Shown one piece after another: positions 1-5,929 of a DNA stretch of 6,118 nt. The notes under the pieces are model-generated. The model saw only the letters and a program-made list of their open reading frames with translations. It searched no databases and was not told the origin of the DNA. This DNA comes from a bacterium. Its GTDB lineage: Bacteria > ARS69. A program made the position numbers and the translations under genes. The stretch lies in NCBI GenBank assembly GCA_025774865.1, contig JALGZO010000546.1:1-6118 (forward strand), in the 5' to 3' direction. Positions within the stretch are counted from its first letter, which is position 1; every line of letters starts with the position of its first letter.

Positions 1-981
1 GGCGGGCTGGATTGCGTCGACTGCCACAGTTTTCCCACTGGAGAGAACGGCACGATCATCCCGGCCCCGCTGCTCCAGGAAGACCAGGACATGGTCGTCC
101 CGCAGCTGCGCAACATGTACGAGAAGACACGCTTCGACGACACCGCGTCGACGAACGTGCGGGGCTTCGGCTACACGCACGACGGGGCGATCGACGACCT
201 CTTCTCCTTCCTCGACTTTCCCGGCTTCAACTTCGACAGCATATCGGACCAGGAGGACGTGGCCGCGTTCCTCCTGGCGTTCGACGGCGACGTGCACGCA
301 GCGCTCGGCGCGCAGTGGACCATGGACGGGACGAACGAGGCGGCCGGGATCGATCGCGTGAGCACGCTCGTCTCGCTCGCCGACCTGAGCGTCGTGGGGC
401 TCATCGCGAAGGGACGTGACGGCAACACCGATCAGCGGGGATGGGTGTACGAGAGCGGCGCTGGGTTCAAGCCGGACCGTGAGCTCGAGGGGCACGTTCC
501 GCTCGGGACGCTTATGGCGAACGCGGCCAGCGGGACCGAGATCACCTTCACCGCCGTCCTGAAGGGGAACGAGCACCGTCTCGGCATCGATCAGGACGGG
601 GACGGGTTTCCGGATCAAGACGAGCGCGACGTCGGCTCGGACCCGGGGGATCCGGGCTCCACGCCCGACCAGGCCGTCGGTGCCCCGCTCCTGAGCGGCG
701 GAGCTCGGCCGGCGCTGTGGCTCGCCGGCGCGAACCCGACGCGCACGGCGACGCGCATCGGCGTGCAGCTCGCCGTTGCCGGGGCGGTGCGGCTCGACGT
801 GTTCGATTTGAGCGGGCGTCGCGTTCGGGCGCTCCTCCAGGGGAACGCGGCGGCTGGTCCATCCGAGCACGTCTGGGACTTGCGGGATGCACGGGGTCGC
901 CGGGTGTCGTCGGGTGTGTACTTCGTTCGCCTCTCGACCCGGGACGCCTCCATCGGAGAGCGGATCGTGGTCTTGCGGTGA
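1..981 (+). CDS. C-terminal part of an exported c-type cytochrome with FlgD-like C-terminal domain (5' partial)
   Basis: The reading frame is open from base 1, so the gene begins upstream; 326 residues are visible. A haem-c attachment site CVDCH lies at fragment residues 5-9. It is followed by PQLRNMYEKT and GFGYTHDG and then a DVAAFLLAFD helix, a pattern common in multidomain di-haem cytochromes of the cytochrome-c-peroxidase/DHOR-like type. Residues about 197-220 form an Asp/Gly-rich stretch (DQDGDGFPDQDERD) like a thrombospondin type-3 or EF-hand-like calcium linker. Residues about 240-326 match the FlgD-type Ig fold used as a C-terminal domain in many FCB-group secreted proteins (DVFDLSGRRVRAL, then SGVYFVRL and a closing ERIVVLR strand). 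Haem attachment implies export. The protein is probably periplasmic, surface-bound or secreted, in redox chemistry with an unknown substrate. It ends 9 bp from the convergent lipoprotein gene. Confidence 0.85.
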   Translation, partial: GGLDCVDCHSFPTGENGTIIPAPLLQEDQDMVVPQLRNMYEKTRFDDTASTNVRGFGYTHDGAIDDLFSFLDFPGFNFDSISDQEDVAAFLLAFDGDVHAALGAQWTMDGTNEAAGIDRVSTLVSLADLSVVGLIAKGRDGNTDQRGWVYESGAGFKPDRELEGHVPLGTLMANAASGTEITFTAVLKGNEHRLGIDQDGDGFPDQDERDVGSDPGDPGSTPDQAVGAPLLSGGARPALWLAGANPTRTATRIGVQLAVAGAVRLDVFDLSGRRVRALLQGNAAAGPSEHVWDLRDARGRRVSSGVYFVRLSTRDASIGERIVVLR

Positions 982-989
982 CGATCGTC
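980..989. repeat. 10-bp perfect palindrome between convergent genes
   Basis: GACGATCGTC is self-complementary and starts inside the TGA stop of the cytochrome gene. It fills almost the whole gap to the stop of the convergent lipoprotein gene. No T-run follows on either strand, so it is not a canonical intrinsic terminator. With no loop it is more likely a chance or protein-binding palindrome than a strong hairpin. Confidence 0.4.
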
Positions 990-990
990 G

Positions 991-1467
991 TCAGTTGGCG
1001 GTGAGCTCGGAGGCGAGGAGTCGCGCCTTGTGCGCGAGCGTGGCGGCAGCCTGGATGTCGTGCTCCGCGAAAGCGTCCCTCGCCGCCGCCAGTAGCCCTT
1101 CGACCGTAGCCAGGGTTTCGCGATTCTCGGCGGACAACACCCGGCGTTCGGCGTCCCGGATGGACTGCTCCGCTTCGCGAAGATCCCGTTGGGCATTCGA
1201 TGTCAATGTCTGACGCTCCTCGTCGTCCAGATCGACGAGAATCTCCTGGGCCTCGTCGAGCGGGCTCGCCTCCGCCGAGTCGGGAAGCGCGATGTCCGCG
1301 GTGGGTGCGCGGTCCGGCTCGGGGGCGGGCGGCGTCGCCGGCGGCGGCTCGTCAATCTCTGCGGGGCGCGTGGGCGCTCGCGAGCAACCCCAGGCGAGCA
1401 CCGCGAGGGCCGCGGCGGCCACGAGTCCGCTGCCTCGGACCGATCGAAGTCGTCGGGCGGGGAGCAT
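991..1467 (-). CDS. Small probable lipoprotein with Pro-rich linker and helical domain
   Basis: This 158-residue protein is the last gene of the regulator-kinase operon. Its ATG lies 44 bp after the kinase stop and has a GGAGG five bases upstream. The N-terminus has Arg residues, a hydrophobic stretch (about 14-27) and Cys28 in LAWGC. This is lipobox-like, but with Ala at -3 and an unusual Trp at -2. Ser follows the Cys, which would favour outer-membrane sorting under the enterobacterial rule. Residues 30-60 are Pro/Ala/Glu-rich and look disordered. Residues about 68-156 are charged and heptad-like and should form two or three long helices, perhaps a helical hairpin or coiled coil. I recognise no family. 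Position suggests an envelope accessory to the kinase or a structural target of the circuit; that role is inference. A plain secreted or anchored protein is the alternative. Confidence 0.8.
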   Translation of the reverse strand: MLPARRLRSVRGSGLVAAAALAVLAWGCSRAPTRPAEIDEPPPATPPAPEPDRAPTADIALPDSAEASPLDEAQEILVDLDDEERQTLTSNAQRDLREAEQSIRDAERRVLSAENRETLATVEGLLAAARDAFAEHDIQAAATLAHKARLLASELTAN

Positions 1468-1511
1468 CCATACCTCCGCTAGGGGCGAGCGCTGGGCGCC
1501 GTGGGACTTCC

Positions 1512-3266
1512 TCAGGAAGGAAGTGTCATCGTGACGACCGTGCCTTCTCCGGGGATCGACTGGATGTCGACCTCCCCACCGTACAGCTCCGCCGTCTGAC
1601 GAACAATCGCCAGCCCGACTCCCGTTCCCTCCTCTCGCGTCGTGTAAAAAAGGTCGAGAACCTTGCCTCGGGCCTCGGGAGGGATTCCCGGGCCCGTGTC
1701 GGCGACGGAGATCCGGATCCGATCTTCGTTGCGGCGGCAGCGTAGCACGACACGGCCGTCCCGCGACGGCCGGGCCTGGATGGCGTTCTGGACCAGATTC
1801 GTGATCGCCTGGCGAAGGACCTCCCGATCGCCGTCGCCCGAGGCCGGAACCGGAGAGGCGTCCAGTCCGAGCTCGAGGCCGGCCAGAATCGCGTCGGCTT
1901 CGAGCTCCTCTCGAACGTCACGAAGGAGGTCGTTCATGTCGATGCGCTCGACCACCCGAGGTCTGAGGCGCGCGATCTTGAGAAACCCTCGGATCGCGCG
2001 ATCGAGCCGGCTCACTTTCTGAAGCGCGCTCTTCACGTGCTTCTCGACCTCGGGAGCCGCGACCTCTCTCAATGCGTCCAGGTCGAGAGTCAGGCCCTGC
2101 AGAGGATTCCGGATCTCGTGTGCGACTCCCGTAGCCATTTGCCCGAGATGCATCAACACGCGACTCTGATCGACGAGATTGTGCAGGGCGGCCTGGTCAC
2201 CGGCGTTCTTGATCTCGATGAGCACTCCGGGTTCGGGCCCGGCCGGCTCTTCGATCCGATGCCCCACCGCCACCATGTCGCCGCGTCCCTCGACCGGCGG
2301 GAGCGGCACCGAGAGGCTGCGCTCACGCGACGAGCGGAGCTTCTCGCACAGAGCCCGGACCGGATGCTGCGGTGGCAAGAGCTCCTGCAGGCGCCGTCCC
2401 ACGGCGTGGTCGCGGTCGAGGCCGAGGAGCTGCGAAGCGGGGGTGTTGGCGAGCATCACCTCGTCGTCCTGGCCGAGCGCGAGGATCCCCTCGCCCAAGA
2501 AGTCGGCCGCGCGATGAATGGTCCGCTCGCGGTGAAACTGCTCCCCGAGAAGATTCAGCTGGTGCGTGAGTCGACTGAATTCGTCGGCTCCCGATTGCGG
2601 AATCGGTCGGTCGAAGCGGCCCTCGCGGAACGCGGCCACCCCTTCCTCGAGGGTGCGAACGCGGCCGACGACGATTCGCGAGAACACGACGACCCCGCCG
2701 ATCACGAGCGAAAGAACGACCAGGGAGACGACCAAGCCGCGCCAGAATGCCTCCTGAACGCTGCCCCACAGGAATGTCCCCGTCACGATCACGACGACCG
2801 ATGCGAACGGCTGGCCGTCTTTCGTCAGCGGGGTGACGGTCTCGAAGTAGCCTCGCGGCCGAAGCCGCCACAGCTCGGGAAGCGACTCGACGAGGTTGCG
2901 AACGCGGGGCAGTGGCGGGCGTCGCTCGACCACTCGCCCGGTTAGGGAGGGCAGGCTATGGGCGACGGCGACGCGGTTCGTGTCGCAGACGGCGACATGC
3001 AGCACGGACGACGCCTGGGCGAGGGCGTCGGCGAGTACGAGCTGAAGTCCGGAGTCGCGTGCTGCGTCCTCCAGATCGGCTCCCGGTGCCTCTCGTTGGA
3101 TGAGCTCGAGCTGGCGTCTCACCGCGGCCGTGATCAACGCGCATTCGGTGGCCGCCCGTTCGGTGGCGATCCGCGCCACGCTCGCGAACTCGAGGATCGC
3201 GGAGGCCGCGACGAAGGCCGGGGCCAGGATCAACAGCGCGCGGACGGAGCGGGAGCTACCCCTCAT
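1512..3266 (-). CDS. Membrane-bound sensor histidine kinase (Cache-like, HAMP, PAS, HisKA, HATPase)
   Basis: This 584-residue kinase is the likely partner of the regulator just upstream. ATG at 3266 is chosen because an AGGAAG lies eight bases before it; the frame stays open further upstream but runs deep into the regulator gene. Transmembrane segments lie at about 10-33 and 177-199, enclosing a roughly 140-residue extracytoplasmic domain. That domain contains VAVCDTNRVAVAHS followed by LTGRVV, which resembles the signature strand of PDC/Cache sensors. A HAMP linker (about 197-249) and a PAS-like domain (about 250-355) follow. The catalytic core has the H-box VAHEIRNPL (phosphoacceptor His383), N-box TNLVQNAIQA, G1 DTGPGIP, LDLFYTT F-box, G2 GTGVGLAI and G3 GEGT, all intact. 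It has no receiver domain. The class is NtrB/ZraS-like, pairing with sigma-54 activators. The ligand is unknown. Confidence 0.95.
   Translation of the reverse strand: MRGSSRSVRALLILAPAFVAASAILEFASVARIATERAATECALITAAVRRQLELIQREAPGADLEDAARDSGLQLVLADALAQASSVLHVAVCDTNRVAVAHSLPSLTGRVVERRPPLPRVRNLVESLPELWRLRPRGYFETVTPLTKDGQPFASVVVIVTGTFLWGSVQEAFWRGLVVSLVVLSLVIGGVVVFSRIVVGRVRTLEEGVAAFREGRFDRPIPQSGADEFSRLTHQLNLLGEQFHRERTIHRAADFLGEGILALGQDDEVMLANTPASQLLGLDRDHAVGRRLQELLPPQHPVRALCEKLRSSRERSLSVPLPPVEGRGDMVAVGHRIEEPAGPEPGVLIEIKNAGDQAALHNLVDQSRVLMHLGQMATGVAHEIRNPLQGLTLDLDALREVAAPEVEKHVKSALQKVSRLDRAIRGFLKIARLRPRVVERIDMNDLLRDVREELEADAILAGLELGLDASPVPASGDGDREVLRQAITNLVQNAIQARPSRDGRVVLRCRRNEDRIRISVADTGPGIPPEARGKVLDLFYTTREEGTGVGLAIVRQTAELYGGEVDIQSIPGEGTVVTMTLPS
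3256..3266 (-). other. 11-bp stop/start overlap joining regulator and kinase genes
   Basis: The kinase ATG at 3266 lies inside the last codons of the regulator gene, whose TAG is at 3256-3258. The kinase ribosome binding site (AGGAAG) is embedded in the GAG-GAA-GAG codons for the regulator's terminal Glu run. This layout is typical of translational coupling and supports stoichiometric production of a cognate pair. Confidence 0.8.
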
Positions 3267-4755
3267 CGTCGGGCTCTTCCTCGTAGCGACGAAGCTTGGA
3301 GTAGAGGGTCTTCGCCGTGATGCCGAGGATGCGAGCGGTCCGGGTGCGATTGCCGCCACAAGCCTCGAGCGTCTCGAGGATGAGGGAGCGTTCCGCGTCG
3401 TGGATCGAGCTTCCCACCGGGATCGTCACCGCGCCCGGGGTGGCGGCCAGCGATTCGGCGACGCGGCGGGGTCCCCTCACCGACTTCGGAAGGTGGTGGG
3501 GGCCGATCTCGCCTTCCGGACAGAGGATCACGGCGCGCTCCACCACGTTGCGGAGCTCTCGCCCGTTGCCCGGCCAGTCGTGCGCCATCAACAGGCTCAT
3601 CGCCTCGTCGGCGAAGCCGAGCACGATCCCCCCGTTCTCTTCGACGAACTTCGTGAGAAAGTGCTGGGCGAGGAGCGGGACGTCTTCGCGGCGATCCCTC
3701 AAGGGCGGCAGCGCCAGTGTGAAGACGTTGAGACGATAGTAGAGGTCCTCTCGCAGCTTGCCCGACTCGACGAGCCGTTCGACGGGGACATTCGTGGCGG
3801 CCAACACGCGGACGTCGACCTCCAGCTCGGTCGATCCGCCGACCCGTCGAACGATTCCGTCCTCCAGAACGCGCAGGAGCTTGCTCTGGAGGTCGATCGG
3901 CATCTCCCCGATCTCGTCGAGAAGCAGGGTCCCCTCGTGGGCGAGCTCGAAGCATCCCGCCCGGGACGAGGTGGCTCCGGTGAACGCGCCCTTCTCGTGC
4001 CCGAAGATCTCGCTCTCCAGGAGCGTTTCGGGAATGGCGGCGCAGTTGATCGCCACGAGTCGCGAGGAGGCGCGGGGGCTCATGGCGTGAATCGTCCGGG
4101 CGGCGAGTTCCTTGCCGGTTCCGCTCTCGCCGACCACGAGGACGGAAGCGTTCGTCGGAGCGACCTGCTCGATGAGGCGATACACCTCCAGCATGGGAGC
4201 GGACCCACCGACGAGTTCCTGCAGTCGACCGCTCCGGACCATCTCGCGTCGAAGGTGGAGGACCTCCCGCCGGAGGGTGGCGCGCTCGAGTCCCTTGCGG
4301 ACGCTCGTCACCAGGCGGCTCCGATCCACCGGTTTTTCGAGGTAGTCGTAGACGCCCTGCCGCGTCGCCTCGATGGCGGTGTCGATGGAGCCGTATCCCG
4401 TGAGAACGATGAGCGTGGTCTCGATCCCAAGTTCGCGAATCTCGGAGATCAGGGCGAGGCCGTCCTTCCCGGGAAGATTGAGGTCGGTGATGATGACCTC
4501 CGGCGTCAGGGCGCCGAGGCATCGCAGGGCGGTCTCCGCGTCTCCGGCCGTCTCCACCTCGTAGCCCTCGCCGGCCAGAACCCGGGAGAGCCCTTCGCGA
4601 ATCGACTCGTCGTCGTCGACGACGAGAATTCGCCCGGGTGCCTCTACGAAGCTCGCGTTCTGTGGACGGATGTCGACGGTCGAGTGCGGGGCCAAGAGCA
4701 CCTCTCCCCCCAGCGGCGCCGGTCGCATCGCGGCGCGCCTGGACTGAAGACCCAT
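3256..4755 (-). CDS. NtrC-family sigma-54-dependent response regulator
   Basis: With ATG 4755 the protein has 499 residues. The receiver domain (about 42-155) holds the acidic DDD cluster at 47-49, phosphoacceptor Asp91 in ITDLNLPG, Thr119 and Lys141. The AAA+ domain (about 182-415) has Walker A GESGTGKE (209-216), the sigma-54-contacting GAFTGA loop (256-261), Walker B LLLDEIGEMP (277-286) and REDLYYRLNV. Sensor II reads WPGNGRELRN, with Gly where Val is usual. A Fis-type helix-turn-helix ends the protein (GGNRTRTARILGITAKTLYSKL). It should activate sigma-54 promoters when phosphorylated, and its last 11 bp overlap the kinase gene. The start is uncertain: ATG 4755 has GGAGG at a long 12-base spacing, ATG 4782 has only a weak AAGG, ATG 4728 and TTG 4695 are other options, and the frame is open to TTG 4833. 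About 40 residues precede the receiver, more than is typical. Confidence 0.95.
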   Translation of the reverse strand: MGLQSRRAAMRPAPLGGEVLLAPHSTVDIRPQNASFVEAPGRILVVDDDESIREGLSRVLAGEGYEVETAGDAETALRCLGALTPEVIITDLNLPGKDGLALISEIRELGIETTLIVLTGYGSIDTAIEATRQGVYDYLEKPVDRSRLVTSVRKGLERATLRREVLHLRREMVRSGRLQELVGGSAPMLEVYRLIEQVAPTNASVLVVGESGTGKELAARTIHAMSPRASSRLVAINCAAIPETLLESEIFGHEKGAFTGATSSRAGCFELAHEGTLLLDEIGEMPIDLQSKLLRVLEDGIVRRVGGSTELEVDVRVLAATNVPVERLVESGKLREDLYYRLNVFTLALPPLRDRREDVPLLAQHFLTKFVEENGGIVLGFADEAMSLLMAHDWPGNGRELRNVVERAVILCPEGEIGPHHLPKSVRGPRRVAESLAATPGAVTIPVGSSIHDAERSLILETLEACGGNRTRTARILGITAKTLYSKLRRYEEEPDDEG

Positions 4756-4776
4756 TTTACCGAGCCGCCTCCACTC

Positions 4777-4792
4777 TGGCATGAGCCTTGTA
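4777..4792 (+). promoter_or_regulatory. Sigma-54-like -24/-12 promoter firing toward the small membrane protein gene
   Basis: TGGCATG, four bases, then TTGTA matches the sigma-54 consensus TGGCACG-N4-TTGCW at 10 of 12 defined positions, with exact GG to G spacing. The -12 element is GT instead of the near-invariant GC, which weakens it. The predicted start is about 4803, giving a leader of about 177 nt before the GTG at 4980. It overlaps the 5' region of the divergent regulator gene. Confidence 0.42.
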
Positions 4793-4816
4793 TGGGGTAT
4801 AGGCCCGAAGGCTCGA

Positions 4817-4832
4817 AGCGGGCTCTGAGCCA
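4817..4832 (-). promoter_or_regulatory. Possible sigma-54-like box upstream of the regulator operon
   Basis: Read on the minus strand, TGGCTCA, four bases, then CCGCT keeps the GG and GC cores with correct spacing and matches 8 of 12 consensus positions. It would start transcription near 4806, just before the candidate ATGs at 4782 and 4755, and would mean autoregulation. Such matches are frequent by chance in GC-rich DNA, so this is weak. Confidence 0.22.
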
Positions 4833-4898
4833 ACGTCCCGGGGGCGGGGCCTCCGGTGATTGATTCGGTGGGGATGAGGGGAGTGAGGCCGCCGCCCC

Positions 4899-4911
4899 CC
4901 GCGGACCGCGG
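4899..4911. repeat. 13-bp inverted repeat in the divergent region
   Basis: CCGCGG, a single A, then CCGCGG forms a symmetrical repeat. Each half is itself a palindrome. It lies in the non-coding leader between the regulator and the small membrane protein gene and could be an operator. GC-rich sequence makes such repeats common. Confidence 0.3.
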
Positions 4912-4933
4912 CCGAGCCCGAGCGGGAAGACGC

Positions 4934-4960
4934 CGGCGACACCCCGTGTGGACGTCGCCG
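4934..4960 (+). repeat. Inverted repeat with 7-bp arms just upstream of the small gene's ribosome binding site
   Basis: The arms CGGCGAC (4934-4940) and GTCGCCG (4954-4960) are perfectly complementary around a 13-base loop. The structure ends 8 bases before the GGGAGG that serves the GTG at 4980. In RNA it could stabilise the leader or influence access to the ribosome binding site. In DNA it could be a dimeric regulator site. Confidence 0.35.
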
Positions 4961-4979
4961 ATTCGCCGGGAGGCGGGCA

Positions 4980-5075
4980 GTGGAAGATTACCTCGCCGCG
5001 ATCGCGTTTTGCCTCGGCGCGATCATGTTCAGTCACATTCTCACGTTGGAGCCGGACCAGGACGACGAAGAGTGA
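4980..5075 (+). CDS. 31-residue acidic single-span membrane protein
   Basis: A short frame starts at GTG 4980 and ends at TGA 5073-5075. Six bases before the GTG is a full GGGAGG Shine-Dalgarno, as good as any in the window. The product begins MEDYLAAIAFCLGAIMF and has one hydrophobic stretch of about 19 residues (4-22), then an acidic tail ending EPDQDDEE. It contains no Lys or Arg. This composition looks selected and not random: neighbouring spurious frames are Arg-rich, whereas this one is hydrophobic then acidic. It lies divergent from the regulator operon and downstream of a sigma-54-like box. It is probably an inner-membrane small protein modulating a larger partner, possibly the kinase; the function is not recognisable from sequence. 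Homologues in relatives would settle whether it is real. Confidence 0.6.
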   Translation: MEDYLAAIAFCLGAIMFSHILTLEPDQDDEE

Positions 5076-5096
5076 CCGGTTCGAGTGCGTTCTTCT

Positions 5097-5137
5097 TCGC
5101 GTAATTCTTACCGGGCCGCGGAAAATTTACCGAACCG
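5097..5137. other. AT-rich island with repeated TTACCG after the small gene
   Basis: The segment holds TAATTCTTACCG and then GAAAATTTACCG, a TTACCG direct repeat 20 bp apart, in otherwise very GC-rich DNA. Arms CGGTTCG (5077-5083) and CGAACCG (5131-5137) flank the island as a 7-bp inverted repeat. The island could be part of a transcription end or a protein-binding site. I see no convincing -35/-10 pair in it. Confidence 0.3.
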
Positions 5138-5229
5138 ACCGGTGCGACTCGCGCGGCGCGTCCCCCGGGCGCAGCCTTCGGACTGATTCCAGTCGAGGGG
5201 GATCAGGCTCGGATCTGCGTTCGGCCGAG

Positions 5230-5277
5230 GACGCGCCGCGCTACGCGTCGGGGCGTCGAGCGAGAGCCCGACGCCCC
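5230..5277. terminator. Two adjoining GC-rich stem-loops, possible bidirectional terminator
   Basis: GACGCG (5230-5235) pairs with CGCGTC (5244-5249). Immediately after, GGGGCGTCG (5250-5258) pairs with CGACGCCCC (5269-5277) over a 10-base loop. The second stem is 9 bp and almost all G-C. No T-run follows on either strand, so the structure would need Rho or act as a loop-only pause. It lies between two convergent genes, where a bidirectional terminator is expected. A structured small RNA is possible but there is no promoter support. Confidence 0.45.
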
Positions 5278-5294
5278 CCCGCGTCCGACCATCG

Positions 5295-5318
5295 GCTGCA
5301 GCCTTCAGCGGCTGCAGC
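5295..5318 (-). terminator. 9-bp stem-loop directly after the exported-protein stop
   Basis: GCTGCAGCC (5295-5303) pairs perfectly with GGCTGCAGC (5310-5318) over a 6-base loop. It begins 2 bp past the stop of the minus-strand gene at 5321. Position and stem strength suggest a 3'-end hairpin for that transcript. No U-tract follows, so it is not a textbook intrinsic terminator. Confidence 0.5.
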
Positions 5319-5320
5319 GC

Positions 5321-5743
5321 CTATCGGTCGAGGTCCCGATAGTCCAGATCCTCGTACGTGGCTTCGCGACTTTCCCATTCATCCCACGGAGTCTCGCGGC
5401 TCGAGCCGATCACCAGCTCGGATGCGTGCCGCTTCACCTCGAGCTCGACAGGGGGTACGAGCCCGAGCTTCACCTTCTTCGACTGCGGGGGAATCGCGCC
5501 CACGCCGACCCGCCGGGACGATCTCGTTGCCTTGATCGGGGCGATGGTGTCGTGCTTCGCGAACATGGAACGCGCATCCGCGAACAAGATCGCGAGGATC
5601 TCGCCGACGCGCGCCGGGCTCGATATGAAGGGAGTCCGGGCCGTCGACGGGGCCAGAACCTCGTTGGCCGGGACCTCGGCGTTCGCGAGGGCCGCCGGCG
5701 CTACCCACGCCATGATCAACATGGCCAGAACGGTGCGTTTCAT
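5321..5743 (-). CDS. Exported 140-residue protein of unknown function
   Basis: ATG 5743 has GGGAGG seven bases upstream and starts a clear Sec signal peptide: MKR, then a hydrophobic core, with a signal peptidase I site after ALA (residue 20). An earlier in-frame start at 5782 would bury the signal and lacks such a site. The mature protein of about 120 residues has one amphipathic segment (about 45-62, VGEILAILFADARSMFAK), a basic middle (KATRSSRR; KKVK) and a short segment with VPPVELEVKRH. It ends in an acidic, aromatic tail (PWDEWESREATYEDLDYRDL). There are no cysteines and no second membrane span, so it is probably periplasmic or secreted. I recognise no family. It sits 61 nt downstream of the predicted start of the strongest sigma-54 promoter here, so it is a prime candidate target of the neighbouring regulator (inference). 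Confidence 0.8.
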   Translation of the reverse strand: MKRTVLAMLIMAWVAPAALANAEVPANEVLAPSTARTPFISSPARVGEILAILFADARSMFAKHDTIAPIKATRSSRRVGVGAIPPQSKKVKLGLVPPVELEVKRHASELVIGSSRETPWDEWESREATYEDLDYRDLDR

Positions 5744-5781
5744 CTGACAACCTCCCGCCCGGCGGTTGGTGATGCCGGGCA

Positions 5782-5800
5782 CCGGGCCGGGTGGGCCCGG
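5782..5800 (-). other. Stem-loop at the 5' end of the predicted exported-protein mRNA
   Basis: CCGGGCC (5782-5788) pairs with GGCCCGG (5794-5800) over a 5-base loop. With transcription starting at about 5804 this hairpin spans roughly +5 to +23. A stem so close to the 5' end often protects mRNA from decay. It is well clear of the ribosome binding site. Confidence 0.4.
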
Positions 5801-5815
5801 GGAGGGGGCTACCTC

Positions 5816-5830
5816 GCATTCGAGGTGCCA
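5816..5830 (-). promoter_or_regulatory. Sigma-54 -24/-12 promoter of the exported-protein gene
   Basis: On the minus strand the sequence reads TGGCAC, five bases, then ATGC. The -24 hexamer is exactly consensus, the spacing is exact, and the -12 element keeps the invariant GC, differing from TTGC by one base. The predicted start is about 5804, giving a 61-nt leader to ATG 5743. It is the best such match in the window, and it lies near a gene for a sigma-54 activator. Confidence 0.65.
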
Positions 5831-5929
5831 ATCCGCGGGGGAAGACGCTCAAGTCGTGTTTCGACAACGGGATGGATGACGGCTCCACGGGCGGGCATCG
5901 ACCGGAGGGGGGCCCCGGATCGGCGACTG

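Noticed and set aside
2037-2945. 302-residue plus-strand open frame
   Set aside because: It is antisense to the histidine kinase core, with composition typical of a mirrored high-GC gene.
3267-3359. Upstream in-frame start of the histidine kinase
   Set aside because: It would overlap the regulator's helix-turn-helix codons by over 90 bp. The ATG at 3266 has a good ribosome binding site and places the first membrane span near the N-terminus.
4615-4677. GTCGAC copies at 4615 and 4672 as additional regulator sites
   Set aside because: Both fall in the regulator coding sequence and are explained by Val-Asp codon pairs; they show no phasing like the 5930-5957 array.
3100-4863. 587-residue plus-strand open frame
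   Set aside because: It lies antisense to the response regulator, which has every family motif intact. The long frame is a by-product of GC-biased third positions and shows no domain or ribosome binding site of its own.
4644-5036. 130-residue minus-strand open frame across the divergent region
   Set aside because: It is rich in Pro, Ser and Arg without hydrophobic periodicity, overlaps both the regulator start and the small gene, and has no recognisable domain.
5274-5280. Run of seven C as a phase-variation tract
   Set aside because: It is non-coding and forms part of the stem-loop arm at 5269-5277; no reading frame or promoter spacing depends on it.
4948-5535. 195-residue plus-strand open frame
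   Set aside because: It is Ser/Arg-rich, runs through the stem-loop region and antisense into the exported-protein gene. The 31-codon frame with a proper ribosome binding site explains the coding signal at its start.
5744-5782. Upstream in-frame start of the exported protein
   Set aside because: It would add 13 residues before the signal peptide. The ATG at 5743 has an ideal GGGAGG and begins a standard signal sequence.
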